Shown here piece after piece: positions 7,656 to 16,072 of a DNA stretch of 40,280 nucleotides; the stretch's first letter is position 1, and every line of letters starts with the position of its first letter. The stretch is from positions 36,284 to 76,563 of the forward strand of contig DCFC01000005.1 in the NCBI GenBank assembly GCA_002314325.1, in the 5' to 3' direction. Under the pieces are notes generated by a model. That model ran no database searches. It was given only the letters and a program-made list of their open reading frames with translations, and had not been told where the DNA came from. This DNA comes from Megamonas hypermegale. Its GTDB lineage: Bacteria; Bacillota; Negativicutes; Selenomonadales; Selenomonadaceae. Made by a program: the position numbers and the translations under genes.

Positions 7656-9014
7656 ATGTTAAACACTCGCACCTGGTACCGCCTGCGCCGTCTCGTTCTC
7701 GTCATGCTGCCAGTTCTTGCTACACAGCTTTCCATTGTCGGCATGAATTTTTTTGACGCTGCCATGTCCGGCCATGCCGGAGCTGAGCAGCTCGCCGGAA
7801 CATCTATCGGCGGCAGTCTTATGATGCCGATTATAGCCAGTGCTACCGGTATTTTAATGGCGGCTACGCCGATAATCGCGCAGTTAATCGGCAAAAACGA
7901 ACGGGAAAATATAGCGCTCGTCATCCGCAGCGGTTTACTTTTAGCCATTTTTATCGAAATCATTTTGTTGCTGACGTATTTTTTCTTTATTGATACGCTG
8001 CTGGTTTTTCTTGATTTGGAACCTGCCGTTGCCTATGTCGCCCGCTATTATATTTTGTCGCTGATTGTAGGGCTGAGCGGCGGTCTTCTGACGTTTCCGC
8101 TGCGCTCTCTGACAGATACTGTTGCCGGAACGGCCGTATCCATGAAAATCTATTTATCGGCGCTGCCGATAAACGCCTTTTTGAATTATTGCTTCATATT
8201 CGGCAATTTCGGTATGCCGCAGCTCGGCGGTATCGGCGCTGGCATCGCGACAGCAATTACCTACTATATACTGCTTGCCATTTTTCTGTACATCATCTTA
8301 ACGGGCAAACAGTTTGCCGATTTGCATTTATTCAAATACAATTTTTCCTTTGCATCAGTAAAAGAATATCTGTCTATCGGCGTTCCGAACGGATTGGGTA
8401 TTTTCATGGAAGCCAGCCTGTTCGGCTTCATCATCATTTTTATCAGCAAATTTGGGACGAACTACATCGCCGCGCATCAGGCGGCCATGAGTTTTTCCAG
8501 CGTTCTGTACATGCTGCCGCTCAGCTATTCGCTGGCTCTGACCATTGTAATCGGTATCGAAGTCGGCGCGCAGCGTTACCGCGAAGCGAAAAATTATGCT
8601 CGCCTCGGTCTTTGTGTATCGTTTTGTACAGCGCTAGTCATGATTTGTCTTGTCATGTTCAACCGCGATTTGGTGGCGCGGCTTTACGCTACAGAGCCAA
8701 TTCTTTTGATATATATACCGCATTTTCTGATTTATACGGTGGCTTGGCAGCTGTTTGATGCCATCGCCTGTCCTATTCAGGGCATACTGCGCGGCTATAA
8801 AGATGTAAACGCCGCTTTTTACATCAGTATGCTTGCTTACTGGGGCATTTGTCTGCCGGTCGGTCTGGTGCTCGATTACTACGGAGGACAGGGCGCATTT
8901 GCCTATTGGCAGAGTATGGTGATAGGAATTTTCGCTTCGGCGTTTTTGCTGTTCATCCGCCTGCGTTATACGGAAAATAAAATAGTGCAAAAGAAAAAGG
9001 AGAAATCAAAATGA
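7656..9014 (+). CDS. MATE-family multidrug/organic cation exporter
   Basis: This 452-residue inner-membrane protein has about 12 hydrophobic segments in two repeated halves, the layout and length of NorM-type MATE antiporters, which expel cationic drugs using Na+ or H+ gradients. The N-terminal segment with VLVMLPVLATQLSIVGMNFFDAAMSGHAGAEQLAG carries the recognisable MATE opening, and a PQLGGIGAGIATAITY block is the expected mid-half motif. AAGGAG lies 7 nt before the ATG. Its stop codon falls inside the hairpin terminator shared with the convergent asparaginase gene. It lies downstream of the tRNA terminator, so it needs its own weak promoter. The substrate is not predictable. Confidence 0.9.
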   Translation: MLNTRTWYRLRRLVLVMLPVLATQLSIVGMNFFDAAMSGHAGAEQLAGTSIGGSLMMPIIASATGILMAATPIIAQLIGKNERENIALVIRSGLLLAIFIEIILLLTYFFFIDTLLVFLDLEPAVAYVARYYILSLIVGLSGGLLTFPLRSLTDTVAGTAVSMKIYLSALPINAFLNYCFIFGNFGMPQLGGIGAGIATAITYYILLAIFLYIILTGKQFADLHLFKYNFSFASVKEYLSIGVPNGLGIFMEASLFGFIIIFISKFGTNYIAAHQAAMSFSSVLYMLPLSYSLALTIVIGIEVGAQRYREAKNYARLGLCVSFCTALVMICLVMFNRDLVARLYATEPILLIYIPHFLIYTVAWQLFDAIACPIQGILRGYKDVNAAFYISMLAYWGICLPVGLVLDYYGGQGAFAYWQSMVIGIFASAFLLFIRLRYTENKIVQKKKEKSK

Positions 9015-9027
9015 TTTCTCCTTTTTT
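8996..9027. terminator. Bidirectional terminator between MATE gene and asparaginase gene
   Basis: AGGAGAAATCA and TGATTTCTCCT form an 11-bp stem flanked by an A-tract on one side and six T on the other. It works in both directions for the convergent genes and contains the MATE stop codon. Confidence 0.85.
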
Positions 9028-9030
9028 CGT

Positions 9031-10002
9031 TTAAAACAGCTGCTTTATCTGTTCAAAAGTCATTTTTCGGCCGAGAGCCGTCATCAGTTTTACGGTCGCC
9101 GCTTCGGCGGAATATTTTCCCGCCGGAATTATACCGGCTTCAACGGCTTTAATGCCGACTTCGTACCGGTTCATGTGCACGCCGTCGTATAAACACTGCG
9201 TCACGCAAACGCAGACTATACCTTGTTCCGTCAACCGTTTTACGGCACTGTCTATATTTTTATTTTCATTTTCGGAAAACGGGATGCCGCCTGCACCGTA
9301 TGCTTCCAGAACGATGCCTTTATAGCCTAGGTCTGCGAGCGCGGCTAAAATTTCGCCGTCAAGTCCGGGCATTATTTTTACCTGCGCCACTTTTTCTTCC
9401 AGTTCGTAATGAACTTTAAATTCGTCAACTGCCGGCGGACATACAAAATCCGACCAGGTAATATTACTGCCGCAAAATGTTGCGACGGGCGGCATATTCA
9501 CACTCTGAATAGAGCGCAAATCCTCGCTGTATATTTTCTTAGCCCACAGACCGGAAATAATCTGCCCGCCGCATACGGCGTAAACGCCTCTCAGTTTGGA
9601 AGCAGCTGCGGCAAATGCCGCATTGAGATTTTCCTTTGCGTCCGTGTTTTCTTCTTCCAGAGTGAGCTGCGAGCCGATTACGACTATCGGCTTTGCCGGA
9701 TTTTCCAGCATGCAGGAAAGCGCGCAGCTCGTCCAGCTCAAGGTATCTGTGCCGTGCGTTATGACGAAGCCGTCATACTGAGTGTAATATTTTTCAATAC
9801 AGCGCGTTATAAACTGCCAGTCATGCGGCTGCAAATTCGTGCTGTCCAAATTCATGATGTCATAGCAGTCGATACTGCCGTATTTTTTCAGCTCGGGCAG
9901 CATATCAAGCATTTCCTGCGCCGTAAATCCCGGTACAAGACCGTTTGAACTGGGACGGGAAGCAATCGTTCCGCCGGTTGCCAGCCAACATAAATTTTTC
10001 AT
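9031..10002 (-). CDS. ansA: L-asparaginase (type I, cytoplasmic-like)
   Basis: This enzyme hydrolyses L-asparagine to aspartate and ammonia. The 323-residue protein has the two catalytic threonine motifs: LATGGTIAS at residues 7-15 and VITHGTDTLSWTS near residue 85, plus the C-terminal helical domain with EAYGAGGIPF. There is no signal peptide, so a cytoplasmic location is expected. It lies 5 bp after a 54-aa Cys-motif microprotein with an AGGAG in the overlap region, so the two are probably co-translated. Glutaminase side activity cannot be excluded. Confidence 0.92.
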   Translation of the reverse strand: MKNLCWLATGGTIASRPSSNGLVPGFTAQEMLDMLPELKKYGSIDCYDIMNLDSTNLQPHDWQFITRCIEKYYTQYDGFVITHGTDTLSWTSCALSCMLENPAKPIVVIGSQLTLEEENTDAKENLNAAFAAAASKLRGVYAVCGGQIISGLWAKKIYSEDLRSIQSVNMPPVATFCGSNITWSDFVCPPAVDEFKVHYELEEKVAQVKIMPGLDGEILAALADLGYKGIVLEAYGAGGIPFSENENKNIDSAVKRLTEQGIVCVCVTQCLYDGVHMNRYEVGIKAVEAGIIPAGKYSAEAATVKLMTALGRKMTFEQIKQLF

Positions 10003-10007
10003 TTGAA

Positions 10008-10172
10008 TTAAATCTCCTGCTCACTTTGGTAATAACTCTGCAAATCGTATTTATATCCTTCCAGTGCCCGTCTGGCTACGGCAATAGGACATTCCGGCGT
10101 GCAGACGGGGCAATGGCCGCATAAATCGTTTACGGCATTTACCGCTTTTTCCACCTGTTCTACCGTGTTCAT
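10008..10172 (-). CDS. 54-aa microprotein with a ferredoxin-type Cys motif
   Basis: This short gene starts at 10172 with GGGAGAAAA directly before the ATG and stops 5 bp before asparaginase. The protein has an acidic helical start and then CGHCPVCTPECP, that is Cys18-x2-Cys21-x2-Cys24-x3-Cys28-Pro, the spacing of a single 4Fe-4S ferredoxin site. The C-terminal half is basic then aromatic (ARRALEGYKYDLQSYY). It is too short for a complete two-cluster ferredoxin. It could carry an Fe-S cluster or a structural zinc. No family is recognised; the operon link to asparaginase is by position only. Confidence 0.62.
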   Translation of the reverse strand: MNTVEQVEKAVNAVNDLCGHCPVCTPECPIAVARRALEGYKYDLQSYYQSEQEI

Positions 10173-10194
10173 TTTTCTCCCACCAATCAGTTAA

Positions 10195-11655
10195 TTAATA
10201 CAGCATGTATTCAAAATTAAGACGCAGATAATCGCCGACCGCTTCGCCGATATGTTTTTTGCCTTCATAATCGGGATGAAGTCCGTCCGTTGTCAGATTA
10301 TCGGCTAAAAAGCCGCGTTCATCCGTCATATCTGCCGCTACATCTACATAATAATCCTGCGTTTTTATCCACTTATTGATTTTTTCCCGCTGTGCCTGCC
10401 AGCCGTCGGCAATATCAAGCGACGATACCGCTTTCATTTTCGGCGGATTTACGGAGGTTACAGTAAGGAAAACGGGAATAATGCTGTTTTTACGGCATTT
10501 TTCTTTTATGGCCGTTAAATTGGCAATTACTGTGTCTGCCTTCACGCCCGTCCGTATATCGTTGACGCCGCCCATCACTACCAGAATTTTCGGCTGGAAC
10601 GCCAGCACGTCATGGTCGAAGCGTTTGAGCATATCCGCCGTCAGATTGCCGCTGAAGCCGATATTCACCACTGGAAATCCGGCGTATGTTTCCCAGTTGT
10701 ACAATGGAGAGCTAGGCGGTGTGCTGACAGCTCCGCCGCCATGCGTGATACTGTCGCCGAGCGCCGCTACTTTTACATTGTCCGTCTGTACCGTGAAATA
10801 ACTGTTTTGCGACTCGGCTATTTTTGCATTGCTCTTGTCATATGCCTGGATATTGAAATAATACAGACCTTTATCCGTATACGCTTTCTTATCGTAATAG
10901 TCCATATTCTGCGGGCTGGTGTACGACGCTATTTTCTGCGTGCGGCTGAAATCACCGTCCGGCACTTTGAATACGTCGATATTGTAATGGTCCGTATTTT
11001 TCACCGGCACCCATGAATAAACGGGATATACCGGCATATATGCCATTTCACCGAAATGCGTCGTCAGTTTCAGCGGGCTTATGCTCACATTTTTTTCAAC
11101 CAGATAATTATCCTCATCCGTTTTGCTGAAACCGCTGTAATCGTATGAACGGTCATCAACTGCCCGCCAATCGGCATCGAAATCCTTTCCTTGTTTAACA
11201 GCTTTCGGCTCGCTGTAGTCGGAAACGGGAACTTTGTTTATATTCAGACCGCGTACCTGCCAGAGCAGATTGCCGTGCAAATCGGCTTCGCTATCGTCCA
11301 GTTGGTATCCTGCCGCATAGATATTGTATTTGCTGAATACCTTTTCACCCGTGTCGGCATTTTTTACGACTAATTCATACATGGCGGCATCGGGAATTTC
11401 CTGCCAATTCAGTATCACCGATTTTAAAGAGCGGCTGTCTTTTTTTTGTATGGCTGATTTATCCGCCGCATTGTCTTTTACCTGCCCGGAAGCAGTGATA
11501 TTTACCTTCGTATTTCTGGTCGGTATATTAACAGCTGCGGCCGTTTTTTCCACGGACGGAACAGGCGACTGCCGCAGCGGCACTGCTTCAGCCGTCAGGG
11601 AAAAAGTGCAGGCGCAGATGCCGGCTATACTCAACGCTTTAAAAATTTTTTTCAA
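10195..11655 (-). CDS. Secreted SGNH/GDSL-family hydrolase
   Basis: The 486-residue protein begins with a signal peptide (about 1-24, cleavage after AEA). Two beta-rich, Fn3-like segments follow (about 79-150 and 215-290, each with a W-x-x-(I/V)-(P) core). The C-terminal catalytic domain shows GDSITHGGG (Ser302), the GGVNDI block with the oxyanion Asn, and DGLHP with the catalytic Asp-His pair. This family holds carbohydrate esterases, lipases and peptidoglycan or glycan deacetylases. The periplasmic/exported location and accessory domains point to a glycan substrate, but the substrate is unknown. It precedes the microprotein gene by 22 bp on the same strand. Confidence 0.85.
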   Translation of the reverse strand: MKKIFKALSIAGICACTFSLTAEAVPLRQSPVPSVEKTAAAVNIPTRNTKVNITASGQVKDNAADKSAIQKKDSRSLKSVILNWQEIPDAAMYELVVKNADTGEKVFSKYNIYAAGYQLDDSEADLHGNLLWQVRGLNINKVPVSDYSEPKAVKQGKDFDADWRAVDDRSYDYSGFSKTDEDNYLVEKNVSISPLKLTTHFGEMAYMPVYPVYSWVPVKNTDHYNIDVFKVPDGDFSRTQKIASYTSPQNMDYYDKKAYTDKGLYYFNIQAYDKSNAKIAESQNSYFTVQTDNVKVAALGDSITHGGGAVSTPPSSPLYNWETYAGFPVVNIGFSGNLTADMLKRFDHDVLAFQPKILVVMGGVNDIRTGVKADTVIANLTAIKEKCRKNSIIPVFLTVTSVNPPKMKAVSSLDIADGWQAQREKINKWIKTQDYYVDVAADMTDERGFLADNLTTDGLHPDYEGKKHIGEAVGDYLRLNFEYMLY

Positions 11656-11678
11656 TATATTTACCTCTTAAATATTTG

Positions 11679-11798
11679 TTGTGCCAGTCAATTTTCTAAA
11701 GCAGGATAACAGTTTATATTCAGTGAAGTTAAGTGACAACCTCGAGCGAATATAAACTATTATCCTGCTCGTTACAGCTCGCTGTTTTACTGGCATAG
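11679..11798 (+). repeat. MITE-like palindromic element, copy 1
   Basis: This 120-bp non-coding unit starts TTGTGCCAGT and ends ACTGGCATAG, imperfect terminal inverted repeats. Inside are 21-nt arms (11701-11721 and 11748-11768, outer bases GCAGGATAA/TTATCCTGC) forming a long hairpin with one mismatch. It is clearly related, in inverse orientation, to 33121-33241, and in the same orientation to 39591-39652. It sits between rpoN and the SGNH hydrolase gene. No target-site duplication is obvious. Confidence 0.8.
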
Positions 11799-11813
11799 TG
11801 AGTTATTTCAAAT

Positions 11814-11855
11814 AAAAAGCAGATAGAATTGTTAATTGTTCCATCTGCTTTTTTT
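11814..11855 (-). terminator. Terminator of rpoN
   Basis: AAAAAGCAGAT (11814-11824) pairs with ATCTGCTTTTT (11843-11853), immediately downstream of the rpoN stop. The A/T flanks would let it work in both directions. Confidence 0.8.
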
Positions 11856-11859
11856 ATTT

Positions 11860-13215
11860 TCAGTACCGCTTGCGTTTGGCCGAAGACGGATAGCCCATCT
11901 GTTCGCGGTATTTCATTACCGTGCGGCGGGATATTTTCATATTCTTGTCATTTTGCAGCATATTGGAAATCTGCTGGTCGCTGAGCGGTTTTAATTTGTC
12001 TTCTTTTTCTATAAAATCACGAATAATTTCTTTCACCTTATCGGCAATCAGTGTTTCCTCGCCGCTTTTTCTGCTTACATTGACGGCGAAGAACTTTTTC
12101 AGAGCCACTATGCCGTACGGCATTTCCATATATTTATTGGCTACGGTGCGGCTCACTGTCGACTCATGCACGCCGACATTTTCCGCGACCGTCTTCATCA
12201 ATAGCGGTTTCATGTAGGCAAGCCCCTTGCGGAAAACATCCTCCTGCTGCTTTACTATTTCGTTTACGACTTTCAGCAAAGTCAGCCGCCGCTGCTCAAT
12301 GCTTCTAATCAGCCAGATGGCGGAATTTACATGCTGCTCAATGTATTTGCGGCTGTCCTCATCCAGCAGGTTTTGGCGGCTGCAAAGTTTGTTGACATGC
12401 AGTCTAGGCATTCCCGAGTCGTTTATGATTACTTCCAGCTTCCCGTTGATATCGCGCACAACGACATCCGGTACGATATATTCGGGGCTGGCTTTTCCGT
12501 AGGAAGAGCCGGGCTTCGGATTGAATTTGCGTATAATATCCACGGCTTTTTGCACTTCAAACGGTTCTCTCTCTTCGGCGGCGGCAATTTCCTTGATTTT
12601 GCCTTCCGCTATCTGATTTAAATATCTGTCAATGATGATTTTTACCAAATCTCTGTAAACATCATCTTTTTCAGCTTGAATTTTCAGGCATTCCTGCAGA
12701 TTTCTCGCCGCCACGCCCGTCGGCTCGAATGTCTGCACCTTCTGCAAAACTTCTTCTATCTGTCCGATATCTGCATTCACCAAAGCGGCTATTTCCTTCA
12801 GCTCCACGCGCAGATATCCGTTCTGGTCCAACAATCCTATAATATATTTTGCTATTTTTATCTGTTTGGCATCATCAAAGGAAAAATCCAGCTGTTCCAG
12901 CAGAACCTCCTCCAATGACTGATAACGCTGGCTTACCTCCTTAACTTTATAATCATCGTCGGCGGCCGCCGGCTCCGGACGCTCATCATCTTTATTCAGA
13001 TATTCTGCAAGTTCCATCGCCTTGTCAAAAGTATAGGCGGGCTCAAGCTCTTCGTGAGAGCCTGAGTCCATTTCCAACGCCGGATTTTCCATATACTCTT
13101 TTTCGATAAGTTCGCTTAATTCATATGAAGACAGTTGCAAAATATTTATCGATTGCTGAAGTTTCGGTGTCATTAGCAATTTCTGCTTTAAATTCAACGA
13201 TAATGACTGCTTCAT
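11860..13215 (-). CDS. rpoN: RNA polymerase sigma-54 factor
   Basis: Sigma-54 directs RNA polymerase to -24/-12 promoters that need an ATP-driven activator. The 451-residue protein has all three regions. Region I is glutamine- and leucine-rich (LKQKLLMTPKLQQSINILQLSS). Then come an acidic linker, the core-binding domain, a helix-turn-helix with VHESTVSRTVANKYM, and the C-terminal RpoN box SRRTVMKYREQMGYPSS. It lies 17 bp after the hexokinase gene and may share its transcript. No activator (AAA+ protein) or good GG-N10-GC promoter is seen in intergenic DNA of this window, so its targets lie elsewhere. Confidence 0.95.
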   Translation of the reverse strand: MKQSLSLNLKQKLLMTPKLQQSINILQLSSYELSELIEKEYMENPALEMDSGSHEELEPAYTFDKAMELAEYLNKDDERPEPAAADDDYKVKEVSQRYQSLEEVLLEQLDFSFDDAKQIKIAKYIIGLLDQNGYLRVELKEIAALVNADIGQIEEVLQKVQTFEPTGVAARNLQECLKIQAEKDDVYRDLVKIIIDRYLNQIAEGKIKEIAAAEEREPFEVQKAVDIIRKFNPKPGSSYGKASPEYIVPDVVVRDINGKLEVIINDSGMPRLHVNKLCSRQNLLDEDSRKYIEQHVNSAIWLIRSIEQRRLTLLKVVNEIVKQQEDVFRKGLAYMKPLLMKTVAENVGVHESTVSRTVANKYMEMPYGIVALKKFFAVNVSRKSGEETLIADKVKEIIRDFIEKEDKLKPLSDQQISNMLQNDKNMKISRRTVMKYREQMGYPSSAKRKRY

Positions 13216-13232
13216 AGCAAACTCCCTGCCAA

Positions 13233-14528
13233 TCAGCCTTCAACCGGTTTCATGGCAGCAGCCAGCGCAGCGCCGAGTGCACTGCCGCCGTTTTCCAGCA
13301 CGAGTTCCAGTTTATCGGCATCCTCTTCCATAATTTCATAGATAGCTTTTTGCATATTGTCTTTAACGGTCGGCATTTTTTCAAATACGGAGCCGTCAAC
13401 AGCTATATACTGTTTCGGTATGTCGCCCTGCGGGTACAGATGCCACATAATGCCGCAGTATGTAGCCACAACAACGCGGGCGGAGCGGCAGGCAATCGTT
13501 TCAGCCAGTGCTTTTACCCATACGGCGTCTTCCGTTTCCACGGCAAGGCCTGTTTTTTCCTGTAAAAGTTTGCATACGTCAGCTAAGTTGTCGCTGTTGT
13601 CAGCTAGGATTGTTGAAATATCAATGCTGGTGAACGGAAGCTTGCCCGTATGCCAAGCGTCATCCAGGCAGTACGAGAGCAGCTCGCCCATGTAGCGGCC
13701 CGATACCATTTTTTCCAGACGCTGTTCGTACGGTTTTTCCGATTCCATGTCCAGTTTGTAATCGTATTTGTTGATGGCCAGTTTATTGAAGCCGCCCGAT
13801 TCCATGTTGATGACCATGGCCGGTTTGCCGAGTCCCGCCGTCGTGTATGTTTCATAGTAACACGTATTGTGTCCCGTTGCATAAATGGAGCCGACGTTTA
13901 CATTGCCCAGTTTGTAAGCCGCTGCTAAAAGTACGGCTACTGTATCGTTGATAACGGCTGTCGGTTCAACGTTCGTCAGGTTTTTGCGCGCCAGCGCCGC
14001 TTTTAAAAGGTCGTTTACGACTTCGCCTTCCACGCCTTTAGTGGCAAATTCCTTCGTCCAGATAATAAGGCGGGCATTGTAGATATTTGTCTGAGAGGAC
14101 GGGAACGAGAACGTATGGCCCAAAAGATATTTTTTGTCGCGGTTGCCGTCGATAGCTTCTTCCACCATGTCGGCAATGAAATCAAACAGTTCGTCGGCAT
14201 TGGCATCAGCACAGATAAAATCGTATTCACCCGGTTTAACGAGCGGTTTAGCCACTTTTTTCAATACTTCAAATTTGCCGTCACCTTCAAGACGGATAAG
14301 AACAACGCGCAGATTAGTACCGCCGAAGTCGAGCGCCAGATATTCGCCCTGTTCTTTGCCTGTCGGCAGCCCTATATACGATTTCAGCATGCGCAGAGAG
14401 GACTCGCCCGTTTCTCTCACGCCGTGTTCAATATCATAGCGGAATGAAGCGGCGATTTCCTTTATCGCGTCGCTGTCAAGCGTAAAATCATCAATCATCT
14501 GTTGAAATTTGCTATTTTCCATCTGCAT
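13233..14528 (-). CDS. Hexokinase of the eukaryotic type
   Basis: The 431-residue protein belongs to the hexokinase_1/hexokinase_2 family best known from eukaryotes, rather than the ROK or Glk types usual in bacteria. Visible marks are the phosphate-1 loop LDFGGTNLRV (66-75), the sugar-binding FSFPSSQT (140-147), and NDTVAVL with the catalytic Asp195. NMESGGF stands where yeast enzymes have NTEWGAF. It should phosphorylate glucose and other free hexoses in the cytoplasm. The start could be 14528 or, two codons in, 14522; both follow AGGGG. It lies between a glyoxalase-like gene and rpoN on one strand. Transfer from another lineage is possible but not shown. Confidence 0.85.
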   Translation of the reverse strand: MQMENSKFQQMIDDFTLDSDAIKEIAASFRYDIEHGVRETGESSLRMLKSYIGLPTGKEQGEYLALDFGGTNLRVVLIRLEGDGKFEVLKKVAKPLVKPGEYDFICADANADELFDFIADMVEEAIDGNRDKKYLLGHTFSFPSSQTNIYNARLIIWTKEFATKGVEGEVVNDLLKAALARKNLTNVEPTAVINDTVAVLLAAAYKLGNVNVGSIYATGHNTCYYETYTTAGLGKPAMVINMESGGFNKLAINKYDYKLDMESEKPYEQRLEKMVSGRYMGELLSYCLDDAWHTGKLPFTSIDISTILADNSDNLADVCKLLQEKTGLAVETEDAVWVKALAETIACRSARVVVATYCGIMWHLYPQGDIPKQYIAVDGSVFEKMPTVKDNMQKAIYEIMEEDADKLELVLENGGSALGAALAAAMKPVEG

Positions 14529-14560
14529 TTACCCCTTATAAAAAAATATAAAATATAAAA

Positions 14561-14935
14561 TTAAAATCTGCCTTTCGGCAGGATTTCCAGCCAGTTTCCG
14601 TCCGGGTCCTTGATGAAATAAAGACCCATTTCCTTGTTTTCGTAACAGATACAGTTCATTTGTTCGTGCAATGCGTGCGCCATCTCGTAATCATCCACCT
14701 CAAAAGCGATATGGAATGTCTCATCGCCCAGATTGTACGGCTCCGTTCTGTCTTTCAGCCATGTAAGCTCTACCTGGTGGGAATTTTCATCGTAGCCCAT
14801 ATACGTGATGATAAAATCATCTGTTTCCAGACGCCATTTCTTCATTTCCTGCAAACCCAGTGCTTTATGATAAAATTCTATGGATTTTTCCAAATCCAGA
14901 ACGTATACATTGCTGTGCAGCATTTTAAAATTCAT
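14561..14935 (-). CDS. VOC-family protein, lactoylglutathione lyase-like (GloA type)
   Basis: A 124-residue single-domain glyoxalase fold is read from the ATG at 14935, preceded by GAGGAG; a start 10 codons upstream lacks a site and reads through that Shine-Dalgarno. Metal ligands can be placed at His7, Glu56, His75 and Glu117, matching the Ni/Zn set of bacterial GloA. The enzyme would isomerise the methylglyoxal-thiol adduct formed during high sugar-phosphate flux, which fits its position upstream of hexokinase. The thiol used by this organism is unknown, so a related VOC activity remains possible. Confidence 0.8.
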   Translation of the reverse strand: MNFKMLHSNVYVLDLEKSIEFYHKALGLQEMKKWRLETDDFIITYMGYDENSHQVELTWLKDRTEPYNLGDETFHIAFEVDDYEMAHALHEQMNCICYENKEMGLYFIKDPDGNWLEILPKGRF

Positions 14936-15043
14936 CTTGTCATCTCCTCTGTCAGCTAAGTTCAATTTTCTATATTTTTTTATATTTTAGCATATATTGC
15001 AGACCTTCACAAACACTGATTGTGTCATCTAAATCCCTCTTTA

Positions 15044-15052
15044 TGCTATAAT
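15044..15052 (+). promoter_or_regulatory. Extended -10 promoter of the gpsA-like gene
   Basis: TGCTATAAT is a consensus extended -10, 34 bp before the preferred ATG at 15086. A TTGTGT lies upstream but 21 bp away, too far for a normal -35. The -10 position supports rejecting the upstream ORF start at 15020. Confidence 0.55.
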
Positions 15053-15085
15053 AAATACAGATTAATCGTATCGGAGGCTTTTTTT

Positions 15086-16045
15086 ATGAATATATCCATA
15101 CTCGGCTGCGGACGCTGGGCGAGTTTCCACGCCTGGTACGCGCATCATATCGGCCATAATGTCACCGTATGGGGCAGAAAAAATTCCGCCAACCTGCAAA
15201 CACTGATAGCGACGCATAAAAATGAATATCTTACTTTGCCAGAAGATATTCATTTCACCGATGATTTGGCAACTGCGCTGCATTTTGCCGACACTGTCAT
15301 CATTTCCATCAGCTCTCAGCAACTTAGAGATTTGGCACAGCAGATAAATAAAACAGGGATTTACCAAAACAAAACGTTCGTTCTCTGCATGAAAGGCATT
15401 GAAATTTCCACGGGCAAGCGCTTATCGGAAGTTTTGGCGGAGGAACTGACCGGTTCATTCGATATCGGCGTCTGGGTCGGTCCCGGTCATGTGCAGGATT
15501 TTTTACAGGGCATTCCCAACTGCATGGTTGTCTCTGCATTAAACAGCTCCGTCAGCAAGAAAATAATTGACATTTTCAGCAGTGATTTAATCCGTTTTTA
15601 TTACAGCCGCGATTTAATCGGCACGGAAATCGGAGCAGCCGCCAAAAACGTCGTCGGCATCGCCGCCGGAATGCTCGACGGTATGCACTACACGAGTCTG
15701 AAAGGCGCTTTGATGGCGCGGGGCACGCATGAACTGTCCAATCTGATAAAGGCACTCGGCGGCAACGGCATGACGGTATACGGGCTGAGTCATCTGGGCG
15801 ATTATGAGGCGACTTTATTTTCGCCTTACAGCAACAACCGTCGTTTCGGCGAGGATTTCGTCCTGCATAAGCCGTTTCATAAACTGGCCGAAGGTGTGTT
15901 CACTATGCAGGCATTGCTGCGTCTGGCAGAAAAATATCATGTCGAACTGCCTATCTGCGCAACTATAAATGAAATCGTCATCAATCATAAAGACCCGAAG
16001 CAGGAATTACTGAATTTATTTATGCGGCCGTTAAAAGCCGAATAA
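15086..16045 (+). CDS. NAD(P)-dependent glycerol-3-phosphate dehydrogenase-like protein
   Basis: The 319-residue protein, started at the ATG after GGAGG, has an N-terminal Rossmann fold opening MNISILGCGRWASF and a helical domain with EIGAAAKNVVGIAAG (catalytic Lys), ARGTHELSNL and NNRRFGED. These correspond to GpsA, which reduces dihydroxyacetone phosphate to glycerol-3-phosphate for lipids. Several motifs deviate: GPGHVQD in place of the usual SGPSFA, and ARGTHELS for TRGLAEM. It is therefore either a divergent GpsA or a paralogue with another substrate. An S24 repressor gene follows 27 bp downstream. Confidence 0.75.
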   Translation: MNISILGCGRWASFHAWYAHHIGHNVTVWGRKNSANLQTLIATHKNEYLTLPEDIHFTDDLATALHFADTVIISISSQQLRDLAQQINKTGIYQNKTFVLCMKGIEISTGKRLSEVLAEELTGSFDIGVWVGPGHVQDFLQGIPNCMVVSALNSSVSKKIIDIFSSDLIRFYYSRDLIGTEIGAAAKNVVGIAAGMLDGMHYTSLKGALMARGTHELSNLIKALGGNGMTVYGLSHLGDYEATLFSPYSNNRRFGEDFVLHKPFHKLAEGVFTMQALLRLAEKYHVELPICATINEIVINHKDPKQELLNLFMRPLKAE

Positions 16046-16072
16046 CATCACATCATTAAAGGCGGTGCTTAT

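Noticed and set aside
15258..15273. GG-N10-GC match resembling a sigma-54 promoter
   Set aside because: It lies inside the gpsA-like coding sequence, lacks the full TGGCAC...TTGC consensus and has no activator gene nearby.
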